DNA of 64,000 nucleotides from Prochlorococcus marinus CUG1416. Its GTDB lineage: Bacteria > Cyanobacteriota > Cyanobacteriia > PCC-6307 > Cyanobiaceae. Each line of letters opens with the position of its first letter. Within the stretch, counting starts at the first letter, position 1. The notes under the pieces were generated by a model. The model was not told the DNA's origin. It ran no database searches and worked only from the letters and a program-made list of their open reading frames with translations. Made by a program: the position numbers and the translations under genes. Location: NCBI RefSeq assembly GCF_017695965.1, contig NZ_JAAORM010000005.1, positions 434,001-498,000 on the forward strand. Direction: 5' to 3'. This document shows positions 44,930-54,302 of the stretch, one piece after another.

Positions 44930-47476
44930 ATGGCTAATCAAATGAATCCCAACGAACCCTTCGATCTACGCTTGCCTACGCCAGGCTGCTACTTAGATCC
45001 TGAGAAAGCTGGCATGGATTCTGATGCTGTTTTTCAAGGAATGACAGCCCATCTTTTCTACACACTTGGAAAGTTAGCTACTTCTGCAAGTCCTCACGAC
45101 CTGTATATGGCTTTAAGTTACGCAGTTAAAGATAGGCTGATGACAAGATATTTAGCCAGTCAAGAAGTTATAAGAAAAAAACCACAAAAAACAGTCGCTT
45201 ACCTATCAGCAGAATTTTTAATAGGTCCTCAATTAAGTAATAACCTACTCAATCTTGGCATCACTCAAGAGGCAGAAGATGCTTTAAAGAGATTCGGGAT
45301 TGAATCATTATCAACGATTCTTGAAGTAGAAGAAGAGCCTGGACTAGGTAATGGTGGACTTGGCAGACTTGCCGCATGTTATATGGAATCACTAGCATCT
45401 TTACAAGTTCCAGCAGTTGGTTATGGTATTCGCTACGAATTTGGCATATTCAATCAGTTAATCAGAGATGGTTGGCAAGTTGAAGTTACTGATAAATGGC
45501 TGAAGGGTGGGTGGCCATGGGAGCTACCGCAACCTGACGAATCATGTTTTGTGGGTTTTGGAGGTAGAACTGAAAGTTATAGAGATGATAAAGGAAACTA
45601 TAGATCAAGATGGATACCTTCAGAACATGCTATCGGAGTTCCTCATGATGTTCCAGTGCTGGGATACAGAGTAAATACATGTGACAGATTAAGATTATGG
45701 AGAGCTGATGCAACAGAAAGTTTTGACTTTTATGCCTTCAATATTGGTGATTACTATGGAGCAGTGGAAGAAAAAGTTGCATCTGAAACTCTTTCAAAAG
45801 TTCTGTACCCAAACGATGGAACTGATGAAGGTAGAAGATTAAGACTAAAACAGCAACACTTTTTCGTAAGTTGTTCTCTTCAGGATATGTTAAGAAGCCT
45901 TGAAAAAAGATCAATACCAATAACAGAATTTCCCAGACATTGGACAGTCCAATTAAATGATACTCATCCTGCAATTGCTGTAGCAGAATTAATGCGACTT
46001 CTCATTGACCAATATCAAGTAGGTTGGGATAAAGCTTGGAACATAACAACCTCATCAGTTGCTTACACAAACCATACATTACTTCCAGAAGCTTTAGAAA
46101 AATGGGATTTAGGTTTATTTAATGATCTCCTTCCTAGACATCTAGAAATTATTTATGAAATTAATTGGCGATTTCTACAGCAATTAAGACTACGTTATCC
46201 TGGTGATGACAAAATCCTTCAAAAACTCTCAATAATTGATGAAGAAGGTTCCAAATCAGTAAGAATGGCTCATTTAGCTACGATTGGCGCACATCATATA
46301 AATGGGGTAGCAGCTCTTCACTCAGATCTAATTAAAAGGCAACTTCTTCCTGAATTTGCAAAATTATGGCCTGACAAATTTACTAACGTTACTAATGGCG
46401 TTACTCCAAGAAGATGGGTTGCTCTCTCAAATCCATCATTGTCTTCTCTTCTTGAAAAAGAAGTAGGTCCTGATTGGATAACCAATATGGAGCTTCTGAA
46501 AAAGTTAGAGGGAAAAAAAGATGACACCAATTTTTTAGAACAATTTGAAGAAACTAAACTAAATGGAAAGCGAAAATTAGCTAGCTTTATCCACTCAAAA
46601 ACAGGTATACTCGTCGATCCCTCCAGTTTATTTGATGTTCAGGTAAAGAGAATTCATCAATATAAAAGGCAACATTTAAACGCCTTACAAATTATTGCTC
46701 AATATCTAAGAATCAAAAACGGTATAAACAAGTATGAAGTACCAAGAACAATAATCTTTGGAGGTAAAGCTGCGCCAGGTTACTTTATGGCAAAACTAAT
46801 GATTCGATTCATTAATGGTATTGCTGATGTAGTGAATTCTGACCCAGATATGGATGGTCTATTAAGGGTTGTTTTTTTACCGGACTATAATGTAAAGCTT
46901 GGCGAAATAGTTTATCCCGCTACAGATCTTTCAGAACAAATTTCAACTGCCGGAAAAGAAGCATCTGGAACTGGAAATATGAAGTTTGCTATGAATGGAG
47001 CATTGACTATTGGAACCTTAGATGGAGCTAATGTGGAATTAAGAGACCTTGTAAAGAAAGAGAATTTCTTTCTTTTTGGAAAAACTGAAAGTGAAATTAT
47101 GGATTTAAAAAATAATAATTACTCGCCCAAAACTTATATTGAAAAATGTCCCGAGCTGAAAGAATTAATACGTTTAATTGAAATTGGCCATTTTAGTAAC
47201 GGTGATAAAGAACTATTTAAACCTTTATTAAATAGCTTGACTGGATATGACCCATTCTTTGTGATGGCTGACTTCGAAGACTACTTAAAAAAACAGGATG
47301 AAGTCAGTAAATGCTGGAATAATAAAAAATCTTGGAATAAAATGGCATTATTAAATACTGCAAGATCAGGTTATTTTTCATCAGATAGATCTATTAGAGA
47401 GTACTGCAAGTCAATTTGGAAAGTATCTCCAATGCCTGTAGAGATTACTTGCGATGTCGAAAAATTAACTAATTAA
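44930..47476 (+). CDS. glgP: Glycogen phosphorylase
   Basis: Releases glucose 1-phosphate from glycogen, mobilising the daytime carbon store at night. The 848-residue enzyme has VAYLSAEFLIGPQLSNNLLNLG, EEEPGLGNGGLGRLAACYMES, VQLNDTHPAIAVAELMRLL and the PLP-lysine region EASGTGNMKFAMNGALTIGTLDGANVE. Full length. The ATG at 44930 follows a 4-codon open frame (ATG 44912 to TGA 44926) whose first three codons match its own MAN start. The 3' end overlaps the next convergent gene by 8 bases. Confidence 0.97.
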   Translation: MANQMNPNEPFDLRLPTPGCYLDPEKAGMDSDAVFQGMTAHLFYTLGKLATSASPHDLYMALSYAVKDRLMTRYLASQEVIRKKPQKTVAYLSAEFLIGPQLSNNLLNLGITQEAEDALKRFGIESLSTILEVEEEPGLGNGGLGRLAACYMESLASLQVPAVGYGIRYEFGIFNQLIRDGWQVEVTDKWLKGGWPWELPQPDESCFVGFGGRTESYRDDKGNYRSRWIPSEHAIGVPHDVPVLGYRVNTCDRLRLWRADATESFDFYAFNIGDYYGAVEEKVASETLSKVLYPNDGTDEGRRLRLKQQHFFVSCSLQDMLRSLEKRSIPITEFPRHWTVQLNDTHPAIAVAELMRLLIDQYQVGWDKAWNITTSSVAYTNHTLLPEALEKWDLGLFNDLLPRHLEIIYEINWRFLQQLRLRYPGDDKILQKLSIIDEEGSKSVRMAHLATIGAHHINGVAALHSDLIKRQLLPEFAKLWPDKFTNVTNGVTPRRWVALSNPSLSSLLEKEVGPDWITNMELLKKLEGKKDDTNFLEQFEETKLNGKRKLASFIHSKTGILVDPSSLFDVQVKRIHQYKRQHLNALQIIAQYLRIKNGINKYEVPRTIIFGGKAAPGYFMAKLMIRFINGIADVVNSDPDMDGLLRVVFLPDYNVKLGEIVYPATDLSEQISTAGKEASGTGNMKFAMNGALTIGTLDGANVELRDLVKKENFFLFGKTESEIMDLKNNNYSPKTYIEKCPELKELIRLIEIGHFSNGDKELFKPLLNSLTGYDPFFVMADFEDYLKKQDEVSKCWNNKKSWNKMALLNTARSGYFSSDRSIREYCKSIWKVSPMPVEITCDVEKLTN

Positions 47477-47924
47477 TATTTTTCTTATCTGGGAAATCTG
47501 GAGTTTGATGAAATAATCTGTTTAAGATTAATCTATCCACATTTAATGGGTCTGGAGCTAATTCGTTTGCAATTTCTTGAAATTTAGATTCAATATTAGT
47601 TGAGATTTTTATATCAAAAATTCTTTCCATTAATGCTTCAATTGAATATAAATACGCATTAACACTTTCAAGTTCATCTAAAACTTCTGTAATTTCTATA
47701 TCAGAAATGTGTTGTTCTTCTGGACTTTTATCCTCATTAGATTCTTTTTCAGATAATTGTCTCTGCAATTCATTAGTAACCTTACTACAAAGAGTTCTGA
47801 AAGATTGAATAGATGCCCAATTTAATTCTTGTTGCTGCTTAAAAGTAGGAAATTCTCTAATAAGACGATCATGCTCTTTATAAAATCTCTTACAATCAGA
47901 GCATTGACATGGTTCTTCAGCCAA
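47469..47924 (-). CDS. Conserved protein of unknown function with N-terminal Cys cluster
   Basis: A 151-residue, acidic, mainly helical protein. The N-terminus has CQCSDC (a CXCX2C cluster, residues 6-11), which could hold a metal. The centre is charged with coiled-coil character (KVTNELQRQLSEKESNEDK and EITEVLDELESVNAYLYSIEAL). The C-terminus is LAPDPLNVDRLILNRLFHQTPDF. I do not recognise a family. It lies 31 bases after the 110-residue gene on the same strand. Confidence 0.65.
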   Translation of the reverse strand: MAEEPCQCSDCKRFYKEHDRLIREFPTFKQQQELNWASIQSFRTLCSKVTNELQRQLSEKESNEDKSPEEQHISDIEITEVLDELESVNAYLYSIEALMERIFDIKISTNIESKFQEIANELAPDPLNVDRLILNRLFHQTPDFPDKKNIN

Positions 47925-47955
47925 AAGAAAATATAACTCTACTTATATCATCTCA

Positions 47956-48288
47956 CTATTTGGGCATAATTGTAGGACCATCCAATAATTCGTCATTTTC
48001 ATCAAGTGAATCTGGACTATCTGGCAAAGGTATCTCAATACTAGTAACCAAGTTGATGACATCTCTTAATCTCATAGAATCAGCAAACCATCCCATTGCT
48101 TGTTCGGCATCTCCTCTTTTTTCAGCATCATTTGCTTGATCTTCATGAGCTTCAGCCAATAAAGCAAGCCAGCATAAACATCTCGCTTGAACTATCGAAA
48201 GATCTAAATCATTAGGCTGGGATTTAGAAATACGTTCGTGCTCTTGTTGAATTAAGAGCTTTAAACGCATATCATGCAACTTAGGCAT
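47956..48288 (-). CDS. Conserved protein of unknown function
   Basis: A 110-residue protein with an N-terminal helical part (QEHERISKSQ, LSIVQARCLCWLALLAEAHEDQAN) and AEQAMGWFADSMRLRDVINLV, reminiscent of a TPR/helical-hairpin pair, then an acidic Pro/Asp tail (PLPDSPDSLDENDELLDGP). No catalytic motif. Upstream, tRNA-Arg(CCT) is 78 bases away on the same strand; downstream lies the Cys-cluster gene. Function unknown. Confidence 0.65.
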   Translation of the reverse strand: MPKLHDMRLKLLIQQEHERISKSQPNDLDLSIVQARCLCWLALLAEAHEDQANDAEKRGDAEQAMGWFADSMRLRDVINLVTSIEIPLPDSPDSLDENDELLDGPTIMPK

Positions 48289-48366
48289 AAAATAGTTATT
48301 ACTAACTATACGCTAGCTAGAGAGTGGCATGTTTGCACACATACTACATATAGTTTATTACTTTAA

Positions 48367-48440
<74 letters not shown>

Positions 48441-48477
48441 AATAGATGCTTTTTGGAGTAATAAGTACTATGCTAAA

Positions 48478-48856
48478 TGAAAGCAGGAGAGGCAATCGCA
48501 AAAAAGTTTTATTTTGTTTCCAAAATAAAACTTTTTTGAGGAAAGTCCGGGCTCCCACATGGTCAGGCTTGCTGGGTAACTCCCAGTACGGGAAACCGTG
48601 AGGATAGTGCCACAGAAACATACCGCCTAATACTTTTGTATGGCAAGGGTGCAAGGGTGCGGTAAGAGCGCACCAGCAACATTGAGAAGTGTTGGCTAGG
48701 TAAACCCCGGCTGGGAGCAAGGCTTAGTAGATTTATGACCATTACACAATCTACTTTTAAGTGCCGCTTGAGACTGCGAAGTAATTCCAGCCCTAGATAG
48801 ATGATTGCCCATCTTATTTAAGATGAACAGAACCCGGCTTATGACCTGCTTTCTAT
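48478..48856 (+). ncRNA. rnpB: RNase P RNA
   Basis: Catalytic RNA of RNase P, which trims tRNA 5' ends. The ends pair as helix P1 (GAAAGCAGG at 48479 with CCTGCTTTC ending at 48853). Conserved cores are visible: GAGGAAAGTCCGGGCTCCC near 48538, AGAAACATACCGCC (CR-II/III region), GGTAAACCCCGGCTGGGAGCA near 48700 and GAACAGAACCCGGCTTATGACC near 48824. An unusual 18-bp perfect AT-rich hairpin lies at 48499-48538. Boundaries are approximate by a few bases. Confidence 0.95.
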
Positions 48857-48878
48857 TAGTCGTGATTATTTAAATAAT

Positions 48879-49628
48879 ATGGCCAATGTAATGAATGGAA
48901 AGAGAATTAATCAAATAATTACTTTTTTAAAGTCTTTAAACATTAAATCCAAGAGATTTTCTGAAATAATAAGAACACAGAATATTTCCGTGATTGAAGA
49001 TTTTAATCAAGCATTAATCCATTCCTCAAATGACAAAATAATAAATTACGAAAAGTTGGAATTCTTCGGGGATGCAGTACTCAGGTTAGCTGCTTCAAAT
49101 TTTATTGAAAAAAAATATCCTCAGATGAGTGTAGGAGAAAGATCAGAGCTAAGAGCGCAAATTGTAAGTGATGAATGGTTAACTAAATTAGGGGGGGAAA
49201 TTGGCATAGAGAAATTAATAATTAAAGGGCCTAAAGCTCTTGGTGATGAAAATTCAAAAAACACTATTATCGGGGAATCTACAGAAGCTTTAATCGGTGC
49301 CCTTTATAAGTGCTTTAATTCAATACAGGAAATAAATCTATGGCTAGATGATATTTGGGAGGAAGATTCAGAAATCTTTATAAAAGCTCCATATAAATTC
49401 AAATCAAAGACAGTATTACAAGAGTGGTGTCAAAGTAAAGGCTTTGATTTGCCAGTATATAAAATAATTGAAGTCTCTTCAAAAAATGGGGACCCAAAAA
49501 GATTTTCTTGCGACATATTTATTGAAGGATTAAAACAATCTTCTGCATTTGGTAAATCTCATAAAGAAGCAGGAACAAATGCAGCTAGAGTTTTGATAGA
49601 AAAATTTCTAGCTATAGGGAAAATTTAA
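48879..49628 (+). CDS. rnc: Ribonuclease III
   Basis: Double-strand-specific endonuclease for rRNA and mRNA processing. The 249 residues comprise a catalytic domain (about 1-165) with signature YEKLEFFGDAVLRLAAS and a C-terminal dsRNA-binding domain (about 175-249, KTVLQEWCQSKGFDLPVYK and SHKEAGTNAARVLIEKFL). The second metal-binding segment reads GESTEALIGALY, with Glu where the usual Asp (D114 in E. coli) stands. It directly follows rnpB on the same strand. Confidence 0.93.
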   Translation: MANVMNGKRINQIITFLKSLNIKSKRFSEIIRTQNISVIEDFNQALIHSSNDKIINYEKLEFFGDAVLRLAASNFIEKKYPQMSVGERSELRAQIVSDEWLTKLGGEIGIEKLIIKGPKALGDENSKNTIIGESTEALIGALYKCFNSIQEINLWLDDIWEEDSEIFIKAPYKFKSKTVLQEWCQSKGFDLPVYKIIEVSSKNGDPKRFSCDIFIEGLKQSSAFGKSHKEAGTNAARVLIEKFLAIGKI

Positions 49629-49630
49629 TT

Positions 49631-49816
49631 TTATACTCTTTCTAAATTAGTTAGCTGAAAAGTTATGAGTTTATCCCAATTACCTCCTTCAAACAGAACA
49701 GCTGCTCTTTTTTTGGTAACTCTTTGTACAAAACCTTTATATCCTCTATATATAGAGGCCGTGTCTTTTACAACAACAAAAGAACCAGGGAGTATGGGTT
49801 TAGTCGATAATTCCAT
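49631..49816 (-). CDS. ndhS: NAD(P)H-quinone oxidoreductase subunit S
   Basis: NdhS is a small SH3-like subunit of cyanobacterial NDH-1 that forms part of the ferredoxin-binding site. The 61-residue product has the tell-tale sequence [26 protein letters not shown], nearly invariant in the family. It ends shortly after LTNLERV. With ndhN this is the second NDH-1 gene here, not linked to it. It converges on rnc, 2 bases apart, and lies 24 bases from the divergent rimM. Confidence 0.88.
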   Translation of the reverse strand: MELSTKPILPGSFVVVKDTASIYRGYKGFVQRVTKKRAAVLFEGGNWDKLITFQLTNLERV

Positions 49817-49840
49817 AGAACACTTTATTCAATACAATAT

Positions 49841-50380
49841 ATGATAAATAAAAATGAATGGTTGGTTGTTGGATTGATAACATCATGTCACGGAATTAAT
49901 GGACAAGTAAAGGTGAAATCTCTAAGCGATTTTGAAGAAAGATTTTTAGAACCAGGAATGAGATGGTTGCAAAAAGAAAATGAACCTCCTACAAAAATAG
50001 AACTCACCTCTGGTTTCAAAAGGCCTGGGAAAGAAACCTTTATCATTAAGTTCCAAGGAATAAATACTAGAAATCATGCAGAGCAACTTAGAAAATATAA
50101 AATTCTTGTAAAAACTAATAAACTTCCTGAATTAAAAAAAGAAGAATTCCACTTATTGGAACTTGTGAATTTACAAGTCAAGACATTAGAAAATAATGAA
50201 TTAAAAATAATTGGTAAAGTTATTAATTTAGAAAATGAAAAAAATAATCTACTTGTTATTGAACTTTTTAAAAGTCAAAAAACAGTTCTAATACCATTTG
50301 TAAAAGAGATAGTACCATTGATAGATATAAAAAATAATTTTCTTATCATCAATCCTCCCAAAGGACTTTTAGAGCTATAA
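49841..50380 (+). CDS. rimM: 16S rRNA processing protein RimM
   Basis: Assists maturation of the 30S head with S19. The 179 residues show an N-terminal RimM beta barrel ([48 protein letters not shown]) and a C-terminal PRC-barrel ([39 protein letters not shown]). Normal length. Divergent from ndhS and convergent with glmS (33-base spacer with the palindrome ATAAAGCTTTAT). Confidence 0.93.
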   Translation: MINKNEWLVVGLITSCHGINGQVKVKSLSDFEERFLEPGMRWLQKENEPPTKIELTSGFKRPGKETFIIKFQGINTRNHAEQLRKYKILVKTNKLPELKKEEFHLLELVNLQVKTLENNELKIIGKVINLENEKNNLLVIELFKSQKTVLIPFVKEIVPLIDIKNNFLIINPPKGLLEL

Positions 50381-50413
50381 ATTTAAAAAAATAAAGCTTT
50401 ATAAGAGACTAAA

Positions 50414-52309
50414 TCATTCCACAGTTACGCTTTTAGCTAAATTTCTTGGTTGATCTACGTCCAGTCCTCTATGAGCTGCAATATGGTAACTCAATAATTG
50501 CAAAGGCACTATATTAAGTAAAGGTGAAACCCATTCATTGGAGGAAGGAATTTTCATTAAATAATCAAAGATTTCAGTTCCATTACATTCAGGAGCAATT
50601 CCAATCAAATATGAATCTCTAGCTTTTGCTTCTTGAGCATTACTGATCACTTTATCAAAGACTTCCCCAGGAGAAGCTATAGAAATTACAGGTACTTTTT
50701 TATCTAACAAAGCTATTGGACCATGTTTCATTTCACCAGCTGGATATCCAGCAGCATGAATATAACTAATTTCTTTTAGTTTTAATGCTCCTTCAAGAGC
50801 AATAGGATAATTTATGCCTCTGCCTAAAAAGATTACATCTTTAATGTTAAAAAAATCATGTGCTAGCTTTTCGGAAGATTGATTATGTTTCTCTAAGAGA
50901 TCTTCTAGTAATGGAGGCAGTTTTATAAGTTCAGTGATTAATTTACCTATTTCATCTGGACTTTGACTGTCTTTAATTTGCGCAAATTTTATAGCTAATC
51001 CATAAAAAGAAAGTAATTGTGCAAAAAAAGTTTTTGTTGCTGCAACTCCCACTTCTATTCCTGCACAGATATCGATTATATTTGGAACCTGCCTTCCTAT
51101 CGAGCTATCTTTTCTATTAGTTATTGCAATAAGATTGGGTTTAAATTTTTTATCTACAATTGCAGACCGTCTTTTAATTTCCATATCTATGGCTGCAATT
51201 GTATCAGCAGTTTCTCCAGATTGAGTGACTCCAATAGTTAATGTATTTGGCAGCAGTGGTGGTGGTGAATATCGAAATTCGCTTGCATAAAAGACATTTG
51301 TAGGGATACCTGAAAATTGTTCTAATAAAAAACTACCCACCATTGCAGCATGTTTACTTGTACCACAAGCGATAATGTCAATTCTCTCAATTGATTCAAA
51401 AAACTTTGTATCAAAGGAATAGTTAATCTGATATTGACCATTTTCTGAGTTTTTAATTAAATAATTTTCCAACCAATTTTTTGCAGTCCCGGGCTGATCA
51501 TATATCTCTTTTAACATAAAGTGTTTGAAATTCATCTTATCTATTATTTGCTCTGAGACTTTTAAGGAAACTGGATTTCGATATTGTCTCTCGTTATTTG
51601 AGTCATATATTTCTATTCCAAGAGGAGTTAATAAAGCTATCTCCTCATCCTCCAAAGGCAGAATAATATTAGTAAAGTTTGCAATGGCTGGCGTATCGCT
51701 TGCACACATAAATTCTCCTTCTCCCAATCCTATAATCAAAGGTGCTTGTCTTCTTGCAACAACCAGAGATGTAGGGGCACCTGACCATAAAACTGCTAAC
51801 GCATAAGATCCTTCTAAATCAGAAATTACATTTCTTACAGCTACTAATAATGTTGAACCATTATTCTCAAGCTTGAGTTTACTTAATGTGTTTAATTCTC
51901 TTTGAATTAGATGGGGAATTACCTCAGTATCTGTATCAGAATTAAAAATAATACCCTCTATCTCTAATTTATTTTTTAAGTCTTGAAAATTTTCAATAAT
52001 GCCATTTTGAACAACTGCTATATTTCCTGAACTATCAGTGTGAGGATGGGCATTTTTTACTTCAGGCTTTCCATGAGTTGCCCACCTAGTATGACCTATA
52101 CCAACAGCACCAGAAATATTCTTATCATTAAGACTGCTTATTAAATTTCTGAGTTTTCCTTCTGCTTTGTGACAAGTAATATTTTTTGTCTCAGATTCTA
52201 TAACTGCAATACCAGCGGAATCATAGCCTCTATACTCAAGTTTTTCTAAACCATTCAGCAACAATGGTAAAGCTTTTTTATATCCGGTAACAGCAACTAT
52301 TCCACACAT
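50414..52309 (-). CDS. glmS: Glutamine-fructose-6-phosphate aminotransferase (isomerizing)
   Basis: Makes glucosamine 6-phosphate, entry to peptidoglycan and lipid A. The enzyme needs Cys at position 2 as its amidotransferase nucleophile, so the start must be the ATG at 52309 (MCGIVAVTGY), giving 631 residues; an ATG 18 bases upstream would bury it. Glutaminase features are GIGHTRWATHGKPEVKNAHPH and VQNGIIENF; two SIS domains follow, with ACGTSKHAAM, VTQSGETADT and GRGINYPIALEGALKLKEI. It ends in LAKSVTVE. Confidence 0.96.
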   Translation of the reverse strand: MCGIVAVTGYKKALPLLLNGLEKLEYRGYDSAGIAVIESETKNITCHKAEGKLRNLISSLNDKNISGAVGIGHTRWATHGKPEVKNAHPHTDSSGNIAVVQNGIIENFQDLKNKLEIEGIIFNSDTDTEVIPHLIQRELNTLSKLKLENNGSTLLVAVRNVISDLEGSYALAVLWSGAPTSLVVARRQAPLIIGLGEGEFMCASDTPAIANFTNIILPLEDEEIALLTPLGIEIYDSNNERQYRNPVSLKVSEQIIDKMNFKHFMLKEIYDQPGTAKNWLENYLIKNSENGQYQINYSFDTKFFESIERIDIIACGTSKHAAMVGSFLLEQFSGIPTNVFYASEFRYSPPPLLPNTLTIGVTQSGETADTIAAIDMEIKRRSAIVDKKFKPNLIAITNRKDSSIGRQVPNIIDICAGIEVGVAATKTFFAQLLSFYGLAIKFAQIKDSQSPDEIGKLITELIKLPPLLEDLLEKHNQSSEKLAHDFFNIKDVIFLGRGINYPIALEGALKLKEISYIHAAGYPAGEMKHGPIALLDKKVPVISIASPGEVFDKVISNAQEAKARDSYLIGIAPECNGTEIFDYLMKIPSSNEWVSPLLNIVPLQLLSYHIAAHRGLDVDQPRNLAKSVTVE

Positions 52310-52389
52310 ACAATAATTTTTTTTCAATTATATTGAAAAAAAATGAGTATGTATTAAAACATGGACTCTCTTAAAACTGCCCTACAAAT

Positions 52390-52659
<270 letters not shown>

Positions 52660-52768
52660 TTATATAATACTATTGTCTTACAAAGAAATTAAAAAAATTA
52701 AGATATGCTTCACTCTTGTTAACTCTAGGGCATAAAATCATATAGATAATTAGTAAATTCCATAAACT

Positions 52769-53008
52769 ATGTCACAAGAAATCCTCGAAAAAGTCTGTTC
52801 TATTGTTTCAGAGCAATTAAGCGTTGAAGCATCAGAAGTAAAATCGGATTCAAATTTCCAAAATGATTTGGGTGCCGATTCTCTAGATACAGTTGAATTA
52901 GTTATGGCTCTAGAGGAAGCATTCGATATTGAAATCCCTGATGAAGCAGCTGAAGGGATAGCAACAGTTGGCGATGCAGTTAAATTCATCGAAGACAAAA
53001 AGGGTTAA
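52769..53008 (+). CDS. acpP: Acyl carrier protein
   Basis: Carries growing acyl chains on a phosphopantetheine arm. The 79-residue acidic protein has the attachment motif [16 protein letters not shown], with Ser38 as the modified residue, and ends in KFIEDKKG. fabF follows after 6 bases on the same strand, the standard pairing. An antisense frame over the same bases is a shadow. Confidence 0.98.
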   Translation: MSQEILEKVCSIVSEQLSVEASEVKSDSNFQNDLGADSLDTVELVMALEEAFDIEIPDEAAEGIATVGDAVKFIEDKKG

Positions 53009-53014
53009 TCAAGG

Positions 53015-54259
53015 ATGCCAAATTTCCATCGAGTAGTTATTACTGGTATCGGAGCAGTAACTCCAATTGGTAATAACATTGATGAATATTTACTTAGTCT
53101 TCAAAAAGGGATTAATGGAGTCTCAGGTATCACTCTCTTTGATCCTGGACAACATCCTTGCAAATTTGCAGCAGAAGTAAAAAATCTTCAATCTGAGAAT
53201 TTTATTGAGGCTAAAGAATCGAAAAGGTGGGATCGTTTTTCACAGTTTGGAGTTATTGCAGCAAAGCAAGCCTTTAATGATTCTGGACTTGAAATTACTG
53301 AAGCTAACGCATCAAGAATTGGAGTAATTATTGGCTCTGGTGTTGGAGGCTTACTAACTATGGAAAGTCAAGCTCAAATACTGAGTCATAAAGGACCAAA
53401 AAGAGTAAGTCCATTCACAGTCCCAATGATGATTCCAAATATGGCAACTGGACTAGCTGCCATTGCTTTGGGTGCAAAAGGACCAAGCTCCTCTGTTTCC
53501 ACTGCCTGCGCTGCTGGTTCTAATGCAATTGGCGACTCTTTTAGATTACTCCAACTTGGCAAGGCAGATGCAATGATCTGTGGAGGTGCAGAAGCCAGTA
53601 TTACTCCTCTTGGAGTGGCTGGTTTTGCCAGTGCTAAAGCTCTTTCTTTCAGAAATGACAGTCCTCAAACAGCAAGTAGACCCTTTGATGCAGAAAGGGA
53701 TGGATTTGTTATTGGAGAGGGATCTGGCATTCTTGTGTTAGAAACTTTAGAAAATGCACAAAAAAGAGATGCGAGAATCTATGCAGAAATCATTGGATAT
53801 GGAACGACATGCGATGCTCATCACATCACTGCTCCCTCCCCAGGCGGGGTTGGAGGTGCAGAAGCTATCAAACTAGCAATTGAAGACAGTTCTCTCAACC
53901 TTGAAAAAGTTGATTACATAAATGCTCATGGAACAAGTACATCAGCTAATGACAAAAATGAAACTTCTGCAATTAAATCTATTTTTAAAGACAGATCTTA
54001 CCTTATTCCTGTAAGCTCTACTAAGTCGATGACTGGTCATCTCCTAGGAGGCTCAGGAGGAATAGAAGCTGTAGCTTGTATACTTTCTTTGACACATAAT
54101 TTTATCCCTCCTACAATTAACTACGTCAATCCAGATCCTGATTGTGATCTTGATTATGTACCAAATAACGCAAGAGAAGCTCAAGTAGGAGTTGCTCTTT
54201 CTAATTCCTTCGGCTTTGGTGGTCACAATGTTTGCCTTGCTTTCAGCAAAATGAACTAA
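53015..54259 (+). CDS. fabF: 3-oxoacyl-ACP synthase II
   Basis: Condensing enzyme that extends acyl-ACP with malonyl-ACP. The 414 residues contain the catalytic cysteine in [14 protein letters not shown], the first His in [14 protein letters not shown], the second in [15 protein letters not shown], and the end [11 protein letters not shown]. The arrangement is KAS II type (C-H-H). Cotranscribed with acpP; tkt follows 43 bases later. Confidence 0.97.
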   Translation: MPNFHRVVITGIGAVTPIGNNIDEYLLSLQKGINGVSGITLFDPGQHPCKFAAEVKNLQSENFIEAKESKRWDRFSQFGVIAAKQAFNDSGLEITEANASRIGVIIGSGVGGLLTMESQAQILSHKGPKRVSPFTVPMMIPNMATGLAAIALGAKGPSSSVSTACAAGSNAIGDSFRLLQLGKADAMICGGAEASITPLGVAGFASAKALSFRNDSPQTASRPFDAERDGFVIGEGSGILVLETLENAQKRDARIYAEIIGYGTTCDAHHITAPSPGGVGGAEAIKLAIEDSSLNLEKVDYINAHGTSTSANDKNETSAIKSIFKDRSYLIPVSSTKSMTGHLLGGSGGIEAVACILSLTHNFIPPTINYVNPDPDCDLDYVPNNAREAQVGVALSNSFGFGGHNVCLAFSKMN

Positions 54260-54302
54260 TGATAACCAAATCTATATTTCCAACTTATCTTATTTTAAAA
54301 CA

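Noticed and set aside
52750-52998. Long open frame antisense to acpP
   Set aside because: It is a mirror of the acpP codons, Ser/Ala-rich with no protein-like pattern; acpP is certain.
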